From Oerskovia turbata (lineage in GTDB: Bacteria; Actinomycetota; Actinomycetes; Actinomycetales; Cellulomonadaceae): a stretch of DNA of 64,000 nt. Position numbers and translations under genes: made by a program. This document shows, piece after piece, positions 41,587 to 48,934 of this stretch (its first letter is position 1; each line of letters starts with the position of its first letter). The DNA lies in NCBI RefSeq assembly GCF_000718325.1, contig NZ_JOFV01000011.1, positions 62,001 through 126,000 on the forward strand, written 5' to 3'. The notes below the pieces were generated by a model. It made no database searches and had not been told where the DNA came from. It saw only the letters and a list, made by a program, of their open reading frames with translations.

Positions 41587-44226
41587 ATGCCGGTAGTGAG
41601 CACGTCCCCCGGCAGACTGCACGGCGCTCCGCGCCCACCTCACCTCGAGCTCGTGCGGGAACGGCTCGTCGACCGGCTCGACGCCGACGCGGCCCTGCGA
41701 GTCGTCCGAGGCCCGTCAGGGGGTGGGAAGACCTCGCTCCTCGCGGAGTGGGCCCGACGGCGGGGCGCGGAAGGGGTCTGGATCGCGACCGCACCCGGCA
41801 CGACCCGGACCGAGCTCTGGCGCACCCTCGCTCGTCGGGCCACCCAGTCCGGGCTGCTGCGCTCGGAGACGACGACCGGCCTCGACGAGCTGTCGACCCG
41901 CGCCCTGACCGTACGGCTGGCCGAGGCGTTCCTCACGGTCCGGGGCGAGGTTCTCGTCGTCGTCGACGACTACCAGAACGTCCGGGACGAGGAGGTCCAC
42001 GAGGACGTCCTCGCGCTGCTGCGCGCCTGCCCGAACCTGTCGGTCGCGCTCGCCACGACCACGTGCTCGATGCTCGAGGCGCCCGTCGTCGGCCTCGAGA
42101 TGAACCGGACGGTGATCACCGCCGACCAGCTCCCGCTCACCCTGGACGAGACCGCATGGATGCTGCGCCAGGTCGGGGCCGACCTCGACCCGGCGCAGAC
42201 GCACGTGAGCACGGGCGGCCAGCCTCTCTACCTGCGGGTCGCGATGCTCGCCGCCGAGCTCGCCGGGTCCCACGGCACGCCCGCCCACGTCCAGGTCGCG
42301 GCCGAGCTGCTGCGTGCAGCGGTCGACAAGCAGCTCCAGGGGCACACGCAGCACCGGCTCGAGCAGTTCCTCACGCGGTGCGTCGTCCCCGACACCCTCA
42401 CCGGGGACCTCGCGGTAGCGCTCACCCTCGACCCGGACGCTCCAGAGCTCCTGTCCGACCTCGAGGCGCGTGGCCTCGGCACGTGGGAGCGGCGACCTAC
42501 GGGACGCGTCTTCGTGCTCTTCCCGGTCGTGCGATCCCTGCTCCTGGAGACGTTCCGGCTCGAGGACCCCGAGGCGTCCCGCGTGGTCGAGGCGGCGGCC
42601 GCCCGGTGGTACCTCCAGCACGGCTACCCCGTCGAGGCCGTCCGTCACGCGGTGGCGGCAGGCGACCTCGCGATCGCCTCCGCCGCGGTGTCGCGCTACT
42701 GGACCCGGGTCTTCGAGGAGCGCACGCTGGCGAGCCTCGACGTCCTGCGGGCGGTCCCGGTCGCCGAGCTGCGCCCCTGGCCCCTGCTCGCGGGTGCGCT
42801 CGCCCGTCACTACGACGCCGTCCCCGGCGGACGGGACGAGGCGATCGAGCTCTACCACGCAGCACTGGCCGGGCTGCGTGTCGCGCCGCGCCCCGCGACC
42901 CCGAGCGAGCGCGTGGTGCTCGAGGTCCTCGAGAGCCTCGCGCTGCGGGCGACCGGATCGGCCGAGCGGGCGCTCTACCCGGCGCGCCGCGCAGGCCGCA
43001 TGCTGAACGAGCTCCGGGTCACCGAGCGTCGCTCCATGGCACGCGACCTGCCTCTGCTGCGCACCGAGATCGCACGGTCGTTGTTTCGCGGCGGTGCCGA
43101 GCACGAGGCCCTCGCGATCCTGGAGGACCTCGGTGACCCACCGGGCGAGTCCCCCGGTGAGGCGACCGCGCCGCACGGTCTCGCGCTCCGTGCGCTCGCC
43201 CACGCCGTGCACGGCAACATGCCCGAGGCGCGCCGGGACCTTGCCGCGGCCGAGGCGTCCCATCACGACGAGCGTTCCTCGCCGCGCAGCCAGGACCTGT
43301 ACCACCTGGCGCACGCGCTCGTGCGCATCGAACGGTTCGACGCGCGCGGCGCGCAGGCCCACCTGGACGCCGTGCGGCCCTACCTCTCCACGCTCGAGTC
43401 TCGACCGCAGTTCGCGCTGGCCCAGGCCTCGGTCGACCTCCTGGCGTTCGAGCCGGCGCTGGGCGCCGAGCGGCTGCGCCGGTACATCGAGTCCGAGCGG
43501 GGCAGGCAACGGATCTCCGTGCGGGACACCGACCAGCTCGGCTACGCCGCCGGCCTGCTCGACCTCGCCCGTGGCCGGCTCGGGGCGGTCCACGCGACCC
43601 TGCGAGGCGCGTCCTCGTCGTCGGCGACCGCTCCCCTCCTGCGCGCCCACCTCGCGCTGCTCACCGAGTCCTGGCAGGTCGCACGGGACGTCCTGGTCGA
43701 ACACACCCCACCGGTCGACGCGTCGCCGCGCCTGAGGGTCGCCCACTCCCTGCTCCTCGCAGCGGCGCTCGTCAACGGCTCCGACGAGTCGCACGCCTGC
43801 GACGCGCTGGGCAAGTTCGCGGCCGTCGCCGACGACCGTCAGCTGCTCTTCGCCCTCACGCTCCCCCCGCGACGAGAGCTCCTCGCGCTCGTCGACCTGG
43901 CCGCGCGCAGCAAGGACCGGACGGCGCAACGGGTCCTCGCGGCGGCGGGTCCCGTCCCCGAGAGGTTCGCAGCGATGGTGGGCTTCCCGCAGGCCCTGAC
44001 GGACCGCGAGATCGTGGTGCTCGACAGCCTGCGACGGCACGCGACCGCGGTCGAGATCTCGTTGAGCCTGACCGTCTCGGTCAACACCGTCAAGAGCCAG
44101 CTCCGGTCGGTCTACCGCAAGCTCGGCGTGCGCCGCCGGGAGGACGCTCTCGCGAAGGGGATCGACCTGGGGCTCATCGTGGCCGACCACGTCGACCCGG
44201 CGTCCGCACGGCACGAGCGGTGGTGA
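41587..44226 (+). CDS. STAND-type LuxR/MalT family transcriptional regulator
   Basis: The product is 879 residues. Walker A is at residues 42-49 (GPSGGGKTS), Walker B reads VLVVVDDYQ, then a winged-helix-like arm and a long superhelical TPR-like region (about 350-780), and a C-terminal LuxR helix-turn-helix (ALTDREIVVLDSLRRHATAV, then NTVKSQLRSVYRKLGVRRR). MalT-like STAND proteins bind ATP plus an inducer, oligomerise and activate transcription. The inducer and targets are unknown; its place beside the flagellar locus makes motility genes candidates. The Met at 41587 has an AGGAGG site 4 bases upstream. Confidence 0.87.
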   Translation: MPVVSTSPGRLHGAPRPPHLELVRERLVDRLDADAALRVVRGPSGGGKTSLLAEWARRRGAEGVWIATAPGTTRTELWRTLARRATQSGLLRSETTTGLDELSTRALTVRLAEAFLTVRGEVLVVVDDYQNVRDEEVHEDVLALLRACPNLSVALATTTCSMLEAPVVGLEMNRTVITADQLPLTLDETAWMLRQVGADLDPAQTHVSTGGQPLYLRVAMLAAELAGSHGTPAHVQVAAELLRAAVDKQLQGHTQHRLEQFLTRCVVPDTLTGDLAVALTLDPDAPELLSDLEARGLGTWERRPTGRVFVLFPVVRSLLLETFRLEDPEASRVVEAAAARWYLQHGYPVEAVRHAVAAGDLAIASAAVSRYWTRVFEERTLASLDVLRAVPVAELRPWPLLAGALARHYDAVPGGRDEAIELYHAALAGLRVAPRPATPSERVVLEVLESLALRATGSAERALYPARRAGRMLNELRVTERRSMARDLPLLRTEIARSLFRGGAEHEALAILEDLGDPPGESPGEATAPHGLALRALAHAVHGNMPEARRDLAAAEASHHDERSSPRSQDLYHLAHALVRIERFDARGAQAHLDAVRPYLSTLESRPQFALAQASVDLLAFEPALGAERLRRYIESERGRQRISVRDTDQLGYAAGLLDLARGRLGAVHATLRGASSSSATAPLLRAHLALLTESWQVARDVLVEHTPPVDASPRLRVAHSLLLAAALVNGSDESHACDALGKFAAVADDRQLLFALTLPPRRELLALVDLAARSKDRTAQRVLAAAGPVPERFAAMVGFPQALTDREIVVLDSLRRHATAVEISLSLTVSVNTVKSQLRSVYRKLGVRRREDALAKGIDLGLIVADHVDPASARHERW

Positions 44227-44248
44227 CGTCCGGCCACCACGTCGTGCG

Positions 44249-44848
44249 TCACACGAGGTCGTCGACGATCCTGGCCGAGGTCCTGGTCCGTTCGTGCGAC
44301 TCGGCGTCGTCGATCTGCCGGCCCGCCGCGACCAGTGCCGCGCGGCGGAGCCACGAGAAGACGACCAGGACGGGATAGGTGTCCTCGCCGACGTACACGC
44401 GGCGGCGCCAGGACGCCCAGGAGACGACGCGGGCCAGCACGGGGACCGGGTCGTCGAGCTCGCTGGCCCGGTGCGCGACGTTCTCCCAACCGTGCTGGGC
44501 GTCGCTCATGAGCTTGGCGCCCTCGCGGCCCAGCGGACGAGCGAGCGCGGCAAGACCGATGTCCTCCCGGATCTCGGTGGCCTCGGTCGGCACGAGGTCC
44601 AGCCCGTCGCGGTAGGTCCCGAACGTCGCGGGGTTCACGTGGCGCCACGGATCTTCGTCCGGCAACGAGTCGAGGAGGTCGGTGAGGGTTCCCGCGAGGA
44701 GGGTCACGGCTCGCAGCCGTTGCCCTCGGGCCTGTTCCCGCATGGCCTCGAGATCGGCGACGCGGTCGTAGGGATCGATCAGGGGCTCGACGAGCCCGAC
44801 GGCCCAGGCCGCCCACGTGGTGTCGTCCCACGGCGCCGAGGTCGTCAT
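44249..44848 (-). CDS. Unknown 199-residue cytoplasmic protein
   Basis: The product is 199 residues, largely helical by eye and acidic, without signal peptide or transmembrane segment. Segments such as VEPLIDPYDRVADLEAMREQ and GREGAKLMSDAQHGWENVAH carry no motif I recognise. The ATG lacks a good ribosome site but overlaps by ATGA the stop of a 44-residue ORF that has a near-perfect one, so it appears to be translated by coupling. It is convergent with the LuxR/MalT gene and divergent from the sigma-like gene. Confidence 0.65.
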   Translation of the reverse strand: MTTSAPWDDTTWAAWAVGLVEPLIDPYDRVADLEAMREQARGQRLRAVTLLAGTLTDLLDSLPDEDPWRHVNPATFGTYRDGLDLVPTEATEIREDIGLAALARPLGREGAKLMSDAQHGWENVAHRASELDDPVPVLARVVSWASWRRRVYVGEDTYPVLVVFSWLRRAALVAAGRQIDDAESHERTRTSARIVDDLV

Positions 44849-44979
44849 CGCGGGATCGCCTCGGCGCGTCGTCGTCGGCCCGCAGCGGCAGCAGGCGTGC
44901 CTGACGAGAACGAGACGCACGGGCGAGCGCCCTGGCCTCGACTCGTCGCCGACAACGGTGCGCAGGTCCTGCCGCCCAT
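44845..44979 (-). CDS. 44-residue leader ORF coupled to the unknown gene
   Basis: This small ORF encodes 44 residues, beginning MGGRTCAPLSATSRG and ending RRRRAEAIPR. An AGGAGG ribosome site lies exactly 6 bases before its ATG, the best match in the area. Its TGA overlaps the ATG of the following gene (ATGA). A TACACT box about 60 bases upstream could start the transcript. The peptide is basic and resembles nothing known to me; it may act only through translational coupling. Confidence 0.5.
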   Translation of the reverse strand: MGGRTCAPLSATSRGQGARPCVSFSSGTPAAAAGRRRRAEAIPR

Positions 44980-45040
44980 GCTCCACCTCCTGCTCGTCTG
45001 CGTGTCCGCGCCCAGGTCGGCGAGCCATCGCCGACGCGGA

Positions 45041-45046
45041 AGTGTA
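45041..45046 (-). promoter_or_regulatory. Candidate -10 box for the leader ORF and unknown gene
   Basis: TACACT on the minus strand lies 61 bases before the leader ATG at 44979, leaving a leader that carries the AGGAGG site. No -35 match is convincing. Confidence 0.35.
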
Positions 45047-45049
45047 TCC

Positions 45050-45231
45050 ATCCCCGGTGCCGGTGCAGAAGGGGCGAACGACATGAACCGCCGCCCGTCC
45101 GGGTGAATTCCCGGGCTCGGGCCGCGGCAACTCCCAGCATGGCACCACCCATAGCACCAGCGAGGGTGAACTCCGGTGTGAAAACCGTGTTCAGACGTGA
45201 AAGTAGTGCGAAGCGGCCGCATGCTGATGGC
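45050..45231. other. Divergent intergenic region ahead of the sigma-like gene
   Basis: No gene was seen here. The last 60 bases before the ATG at 45232 are comparatively A/T-rich and carry GTGAAAACC and GTGAAAGT as near direct repeats about 20 bases apart, which may belong to the promoter of the sigma-like gene. Confidence 0.35.
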
Positions 45232-46191
45232 ATGAACGTGCGGCCCCCCTCCGGCACGTGCCCGGATCGGGCACGCGAAGCGCGCTCCCTGCGTGTCGCG
45301 GAGGAGCCGAACCTCGACGACGACCACGACGCGCCCGCAGACGCGGTCCGCTCGGAGGTCGCGCGCATCGTCGCGCTCGGCGACGACGCCCGCTACGGCG
45401 TCGAGGTCTCCACCTTCATCGCAGGCCACCGCGACCACTGGCGACGCATCGCCGCCCGGCTGTGCCGCACGAACTCGGTGCAGCCCGCCCAGTACCTCGA
45501 GGACGTCGAGTCGATCGTCGTGGAGACCGTCTGGGAGATGCTCGAGAGGTCGCGGCAGGACCCGGCCTACCTGGCCGGCATGCGCTCGTTCCTCGCCATC
45601 GTCGTCTACACCGCACGCCCGAGGGTGCGTTCGTTCGTCGACCACGCGACGGCTCCCGCGTCGGGCATGGTCGCAGCCCAGCGACGCCGACGCGAGCTCG
45701 CGCGCACACGTGCCGAGCTCGCGGCCCTGCGCGGCACGGTGCCGACCGTGCGGGAGGCCGTGCAGGCGACCAACGACCGGCTCGCCGCACACCGATCCGA
45801 CGTCGTGCGGCAGGGGATGGTCGTCACCGAGGCCGACGAGCTCGTGCTGTCCGGCGCGCTGTCGTTCGACGAGGCGCTCGACTCCCCCGGTCTCGTCCAG
45901 GACGAGCTCGACTGCGTGCTGCACCCGGCCGAGGCGCCCACCCTGGTGCGCTCGGTCGTCGACGCGGCGCGGGCGGAGAGCTCGACGCGCGGCAAGGTGG
46001 CCGCCCTGTGGATGGCCGAGGCGTACGACGGCGGCGGGCCCCTCCCGGGGCAGGACACGGTCGTGTGGATCTCCCGGACGCTCGGACTGCCCCGCCGGAG
46101 CACCGTCGCGCACATCGACCGGGTCCGCGAGCTCGCCGCCGCACGGCTGCGGGCGATGGGCATCGGCGCCGACCTCCTGGAGTCGGCGTGA
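45232..46191 (+). CDS. Atypical sigma-factor-like protein
   Basis: The product is 319 residues, very Arg-rich. Residues 62-104 (FIAGHRDHWRRIAARLCRTN, then YLEDVESIVVETVWEML) resemble sigma region 2, including an Asp-Val-Glu helix start. Residues 171-204 (TVREAVQATNDRLAAHRSD, then GMVVTEADE) recall a region-3-like segment. Residues 276-309 (TVVWISRTLGLPRRSTVAHI, then VRELAAARLRAMG) look like a region-4 helix-turn-helix. The match is by pattern only and diverges strongly from textbook ECF factors, so DNA binding is likely and sigma activity is inferred. The first 40 residues are acidic and disordered. A membrane-protein gene follows 153 bases downstream. Confidence 0.55.
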   Translation: MNVRPPSGTCPDRAREARSLRVAEEPNLDDDHDAPADAVRSEVARIVALGDDARYGVEVSTFIAGHRDHWRRIAARLCRTNSVQPAQYLEDVESIVVETVWEMLERSRQDPAYLAGMRSFLAIVVYTARPRVRSFVDHATAPASGMVAAQRRRRELARTRAELAALRGTVPTVREAVQATNDRLAAHRSDVVRQGMVVTEADELVLSGALSFDEALDSPGLVQDELDCVLHPAEAPTLVRSVVDAARAESSTRGKVAALWMAEAYDGGGPLPGQDTVVWISRTLGLPRRSTVAHIDRVRELAAARLRAMGIGADLLESA

Positions 46192-46344
46192 ACGCGAACC
46201 CCCGCCCGGACGTCTCGCCGCAGGGCTCGGCCACGTCGCTCGTCGGCGCGACGACCCCAGACCGGCGTGCCCTCGCTCTGCCGCACCACCGCCGCGACGA
46301 CGGCCGTACCAGCCTGCGCACCCGTGGGCAGGGGAGAACGCTGC

Positions 46345-47694
46345 ATGTCTGACGCACGTCCTGCGCACGGCCCCCTCGGGGTCGACGCCCTGTCCGGCCT
46401 CGCCGCGCTGCCCGCCGGCGCCCGCGACCGTGCCCTCGCGGAGTTCTGGGCCTCTCGCGCCGGCGAGCTCGCCCGCGAAGCACGGCGCGTCGTGCGGGCC
46501 CACCTGGTGGCTCCGGCCGACCGCTCGGCCGCGCTCGACGCCGTGACGACGGCCCAGCAGGCGCTGCTGCGCGACATCGCGGCGGGGCGCCGGAGCATCG
46601 ATCCCTGCAGCTGGGTCGCTACCGTGCGCGCCGAGTCGGCACGGGCCGTCCTCCGGTGGGCTGCCCAGGGCGTCGTCGCCGTGGCCCCGTACCGGCAGCG
46701 TCTCGCAGCACAGCGTGCGAACCTGCTCGCGGTGCGCGAGACGGCCGCTGCCGACGTCCCTCCTGCTGCGCCCCCTCGTGCGAGCCCTCGTGTGAGCCCT
46801 CGACCGGCCGTGGTCACCGTCGGTTCGCCCGCGGCGACTCCGGTCCCGAAGATCCCGGTCGAGCTCGCGGCCCACGGGCGCGCCGGGGCGGCGGGCACGC
46901 CCCGGCACGCCCGTGGCAGGGCCGGGACCGTCCTGGGGCACGGCATGTCGCCCCGCACGTCGCTGCGATGGAGTGCGGCGGCGCTCCTGTCGACCGTGAC
47001 GATCGTGGTCGGCGCGGCGGTCGCCCCCGCCGAGGAACGTCCGGCCGACGGCACGACCACGTCGAACGTGACGTTCGTCGACCGGCTCACGATGCCCATC
47101 GTCGGCTTGTGGGACAACCTCGTGGGGAACGGCAAGGACAAGGCCCCCGACGTCGTCGTGCCGGTGCCCGTCGCTTCCCCCACGACCCCGCCTCCCGCCG
47201 TGCAGCAGGCACCGGTTCCGACGGTCCCCCAACCACCCGTCGCGCCCGCTGTGCCCGCTGTGCCCGTCCCGGGCTCCGGGACCGGAGCCGCGCAGGTGCC
47301 CCAGGAGGGCGGCCGACCCGGTAACGGCAACGGCAACGACAACGACTGGTGCGACCACGACGGCCTCGGGCGCGGAGGGTGGTACGAGCGCGACGACCGG
47401 CACGAGGACCGGCACAAGGACCGGGACGACGACCGCCGCGGCGACCGGGACGACGACCGGCGTGGTGACCAGCACGGGTGCACCGAGCAGCGGGGCCAGG
47501 GGCGTGGCGACCGCGACCGGGACGACGACGGAGACCGGGACCGGGACCGGGACCGTGACCGTGACCGTGACCGTGACCGTGACGACGACCGTCGCAGCAG
47601 CCACCGCACCGACCGGTCGGACAGGTCGCTCGGCCGGGGCCGGAGCACCAGCGAGCGTCGGCACGGCCCAGCGGTCTCGGTCCCGCACCCCTAG
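46345..47694 (+). CDS. Single-pass membrane protein with Asp/Arg repeat tail
   Basis: The product is 449 residues. A helical N-terminal part (1-130; LAEFWASRAGELAREARRVV, ARAVLRWAAQG) looks like a helix bundle; a Pro-rich linker follows; one transmembrane helix lies at 209-227 (WSAAALLSTVTIVVGAAVA). The outside part has a Pro/Val-rich stretch, an Asn/Gly segment with two Cys, and a long DR/DD-rich tail with 8-residue and dipeptide repeats. The order cytoplasmic bundle, helix and extracellular tail resembles an anti-sigma or sensor protein, and the sigma-like gene is immediately upstream; this pairing is inference. A GGGGAGAA site lies 6 bases before the ATG. Confidence 0.6.
   Translation: MSDARPAHGPLGVDALSGLAALPAGARDRALAEFWASRAGELAREARRVVRAHLVAPADRSAALDAVTTAQQALLRDIAAGRRSIDPCSWVATVRAESARAVLRWAAQGVVAVAPYRQRLAAQRANLLAVRETAAADVPPAAPPRASPRVSPRPAVVTVGSPAATPVPKIPVELAAHGRAGAAGTPRHARGRAGTVLGHGMSPRTSLRWSAAALLSTVTIVVGAAVAPAEERPADGTTTSNVTFVDRLTMPIVGLWDNLVGNGKDKAPDVVVPVPVASPTTPPPAVQQAPVPTVPQPPVAPAVPAVPVPGSGTGAAQVPQEGGRPGNGNGNDNDWCDHDGLGRGGWYERDDRHEDRHKDRDDDRRGDRDDDRRGDQHGCTEQRGQGRGDRDRDDDGDRDRDRDRDRDRDRDRDDDRRSSHRTDRSDRSLGRGRSTSERRHGPAVSVPHP
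47419..47580 (+). repeat. In-frame repeats coding the Asp/Arg tail
   Basis: A 24-base unit (GACCGGGACGACGACCG and a variable end) occurs twice at 47419-47442 and 47443-47466. Further on, eight hexamers GACCGG or GACCGT run without break from 47533 to 47580 and encode alternating Asp-Arg. Such arrays expand and contract easily by slippage without changing frame. Confidence 0.85.
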
Positions 47695-47789
47695 CGCGCA
47701 CGTGCGCCCCGGCAGCGCAGCAGCCCGTCCCTCTCGCACGACTCCCGAGGGGCCCGGGGACCTGGGGACTGCGTCGCGTCGTCGAGGGC

Positions 47790-48026
47790 TCAGGATGCCG
47801 GACGCAGCGTGAGCAGGGCACGCACCTCGTCGGCGGTCGCCTCGGTCGCGACGGCTGCACGGTTGCCCTCGGCGACCTGGTCGACGATCTCGGCCCGGTG
47901 GATCCGCACGTCGCGCGGCGCCTCGATCCCGATCCGCACCCCGTCGCGTCCCGCGGAGACCACCGTCAGGACGATGTCCTCGCCGACGAGGATCCGTTCG
48001 CCCACCTTGCGCCCCAGCACCAGCAT
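47790..48026 (-). CDS. csrA: Carbon storage/flagellin regulator CsrA
   Basis: The product is 78 residues. The first 50 (MLVLGRKVGERILVGEDI, VRIGIEAPRDVRIHRAEI) are canonical CsrA, including the RNA-binding Leu4/Arg6 edge and the PRDVRIHR strand. A 25-residue tail (ATEATADEVRALLTLRPAS) is specific to this copy. CsrA dimers bind GGA motifs in leaders, in many motile bacteria restraining flagellin translation under FliW control. No fliW is in the window. AGGAGG lies 6 bases before the ATG, and the leader itself is rich in GGA. It is the last gene of the flagellar locus. Confidence 0.94.
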   Translation of the reverse strand: MLVLGRKVGERILVGEDIVLTVVSAGRDGVRIGIEAPRDVRIHRAEIVDQVAEGNRAAVATEATADEVRALLTLRPAS

Positions 48027-48080
48027 CGACGTCCTCCTGACGTTCGTGAATGTCGTCCTGACCTTCCGGTGCACCTATGC
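48027..48080 (-). promoter_or_regulatory. csrA leader with -10 box and clustered GGA motifs
   Basis: TAGGTG (48077-48072) may be a -10 element. Downstream of it, the leader contains GGA four times, the last two forming the AGGAGG ribosome site. GGA triplets in exposed loops are what CsrA binds, so autoregulation is plausible. The motifs are seen; promoter activity and binding are inferred. Confidence 0.4.
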
Positions 48081-48094
48081 GCGCCGGGCGTCCG

Positions 48095-48934
48095 TCAGCC
48101 CGCGTCCCACCCCTCGGGCAGCCCGAGGAGCTGGACGGTCTCGGGGGTCCGGGTCAGCGACCGCCCCACGACCACCATGGCATGCACGTGCACGACCCCG
48201 CGCAGCCCGTCGACCCAGGCGGCGGTGTCCGCGTGCTTGCGCGAGGCGTCGACCACGACCCACACCTGCTCGGGTCCGAGGTCGTCGAGGATCCGGAGCC
48301 CGTCGGCGAGGTCGGTCGAGACGCCGACCGCGACCACGGTCGACGTACCGGCGTGCACGCCGCGGGCCCTCGCCTCTGTCGCGCTGCGAGGGTCGCCGAC
48401 CCGGGGGGCGTCGACGTCGAGCGCCTGCCCTGCCGACGCCGTGAGGAGACCGAGGCGACCGTGCATGGCGCGCGCGACGGCCACGGCGTCGTCGCCCAGG
48501 CCGACGAGCGCGACGAGGTCGCCCGGGGCCGTCGACGGGCCCGTCTCCCTCGGCCCCCCAGAACGCTCGGGGAGGGCCGTCTCGGCGATCAGCTCGTCGA
48601 GCATCGCCGCGAAGTCGTCTCCCCCGGTCGACACCTCGAGGTCCTGGGACCTCGACGGCTCGAGCCGGTCGGCGTCGTCGGCGTCGTCGAGCAGGGCGGC
48701 GATCCCCGCCCGGCGCGCCGCCGGGAAGCGGACGGGGTGGTCGGGGACGGCGAACGTGGTCGGGGAGGAGACCTCGATCACGGCCTCGTAGTGCTGCCGG
48801 CCGAAGAGTCCCTTGATGCCGCCCGTGATGACTCGCTCGGCCGACACGATCCGCACGTCCGGGCCGTGCGCGCGCCGGGCCTCGTCGAGGATGCCCTCGA
48901 GGGTGTCACCCGCGAGCAGCAAGCGCCGGGGCAT
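48095..48934 (-). CDS. FlhF-like protein without a GTPase P-loop
   Basis: The product is 279 residues. The first 55 residues (LLAGDTLEGILDEARRAHGP, DVRIVSAERVITGGIKGLFG) match the N-terminal B region of FlhF, the SRP-like GTPase that sets flagellar number and place. The region corresponding to the G1 loop reads LVALVGLGDDAVAVARAM (140-157) instead of GxTGxGKTT, and no DxxG or TKxD motif is evident; FlhF proteins are usually longer. This is a degenerate or specialised FlhF relative that cannot bind GTP in the usual way. It overlaps the 3' end of flhA by 29 bases. Confidence 0.7.
   Translation of the reverse strand: MPRRLLLAGDTLEGILDEARRAHGPDVRIVSAERVITGGIKGLFGRQHYEAVIEVSSPTTFAVPDHPVRFPAARRAGIAALLDDADDADRLEPSRSQDLEVSTGGDDFAAMLDELIAETALPERSGGPRETGPSTAPGDLVALVGLGDDAVAVARAMHGRLGLLTASAGQALDVDAPRVGDPRSATEARARGVHAGTSTVVAVGVSTDLADGLRILDDLGPEQVWVVVDASRKHADTAAWVDGLRGVVHVHAMVVVGRSLTRTPETVQLLGLPEGWDAG

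Noticed and set aside
47533..47580. Hexamer array considered as CRISPR-like or satellite
   Set aside because: There are no spacers, the units are contiguous and in frame inside a coding gene.
47696..47707. GCGCACGTGCGC palindrome between the repeat-tail gene and csrA
   Set aside because: It is only 12 bp, has no loop, and G/C palindromes of this size are expected by chance here.
44845..47739. Long antisense frame with Thr-Val and Pro-Val runs
   Set aside because: The runs are the reverse reading of the Asp/Arg repeat array; no start site or family match. Only the last 44 codons, with their own AGGAGG, are kept as the leader ORF.
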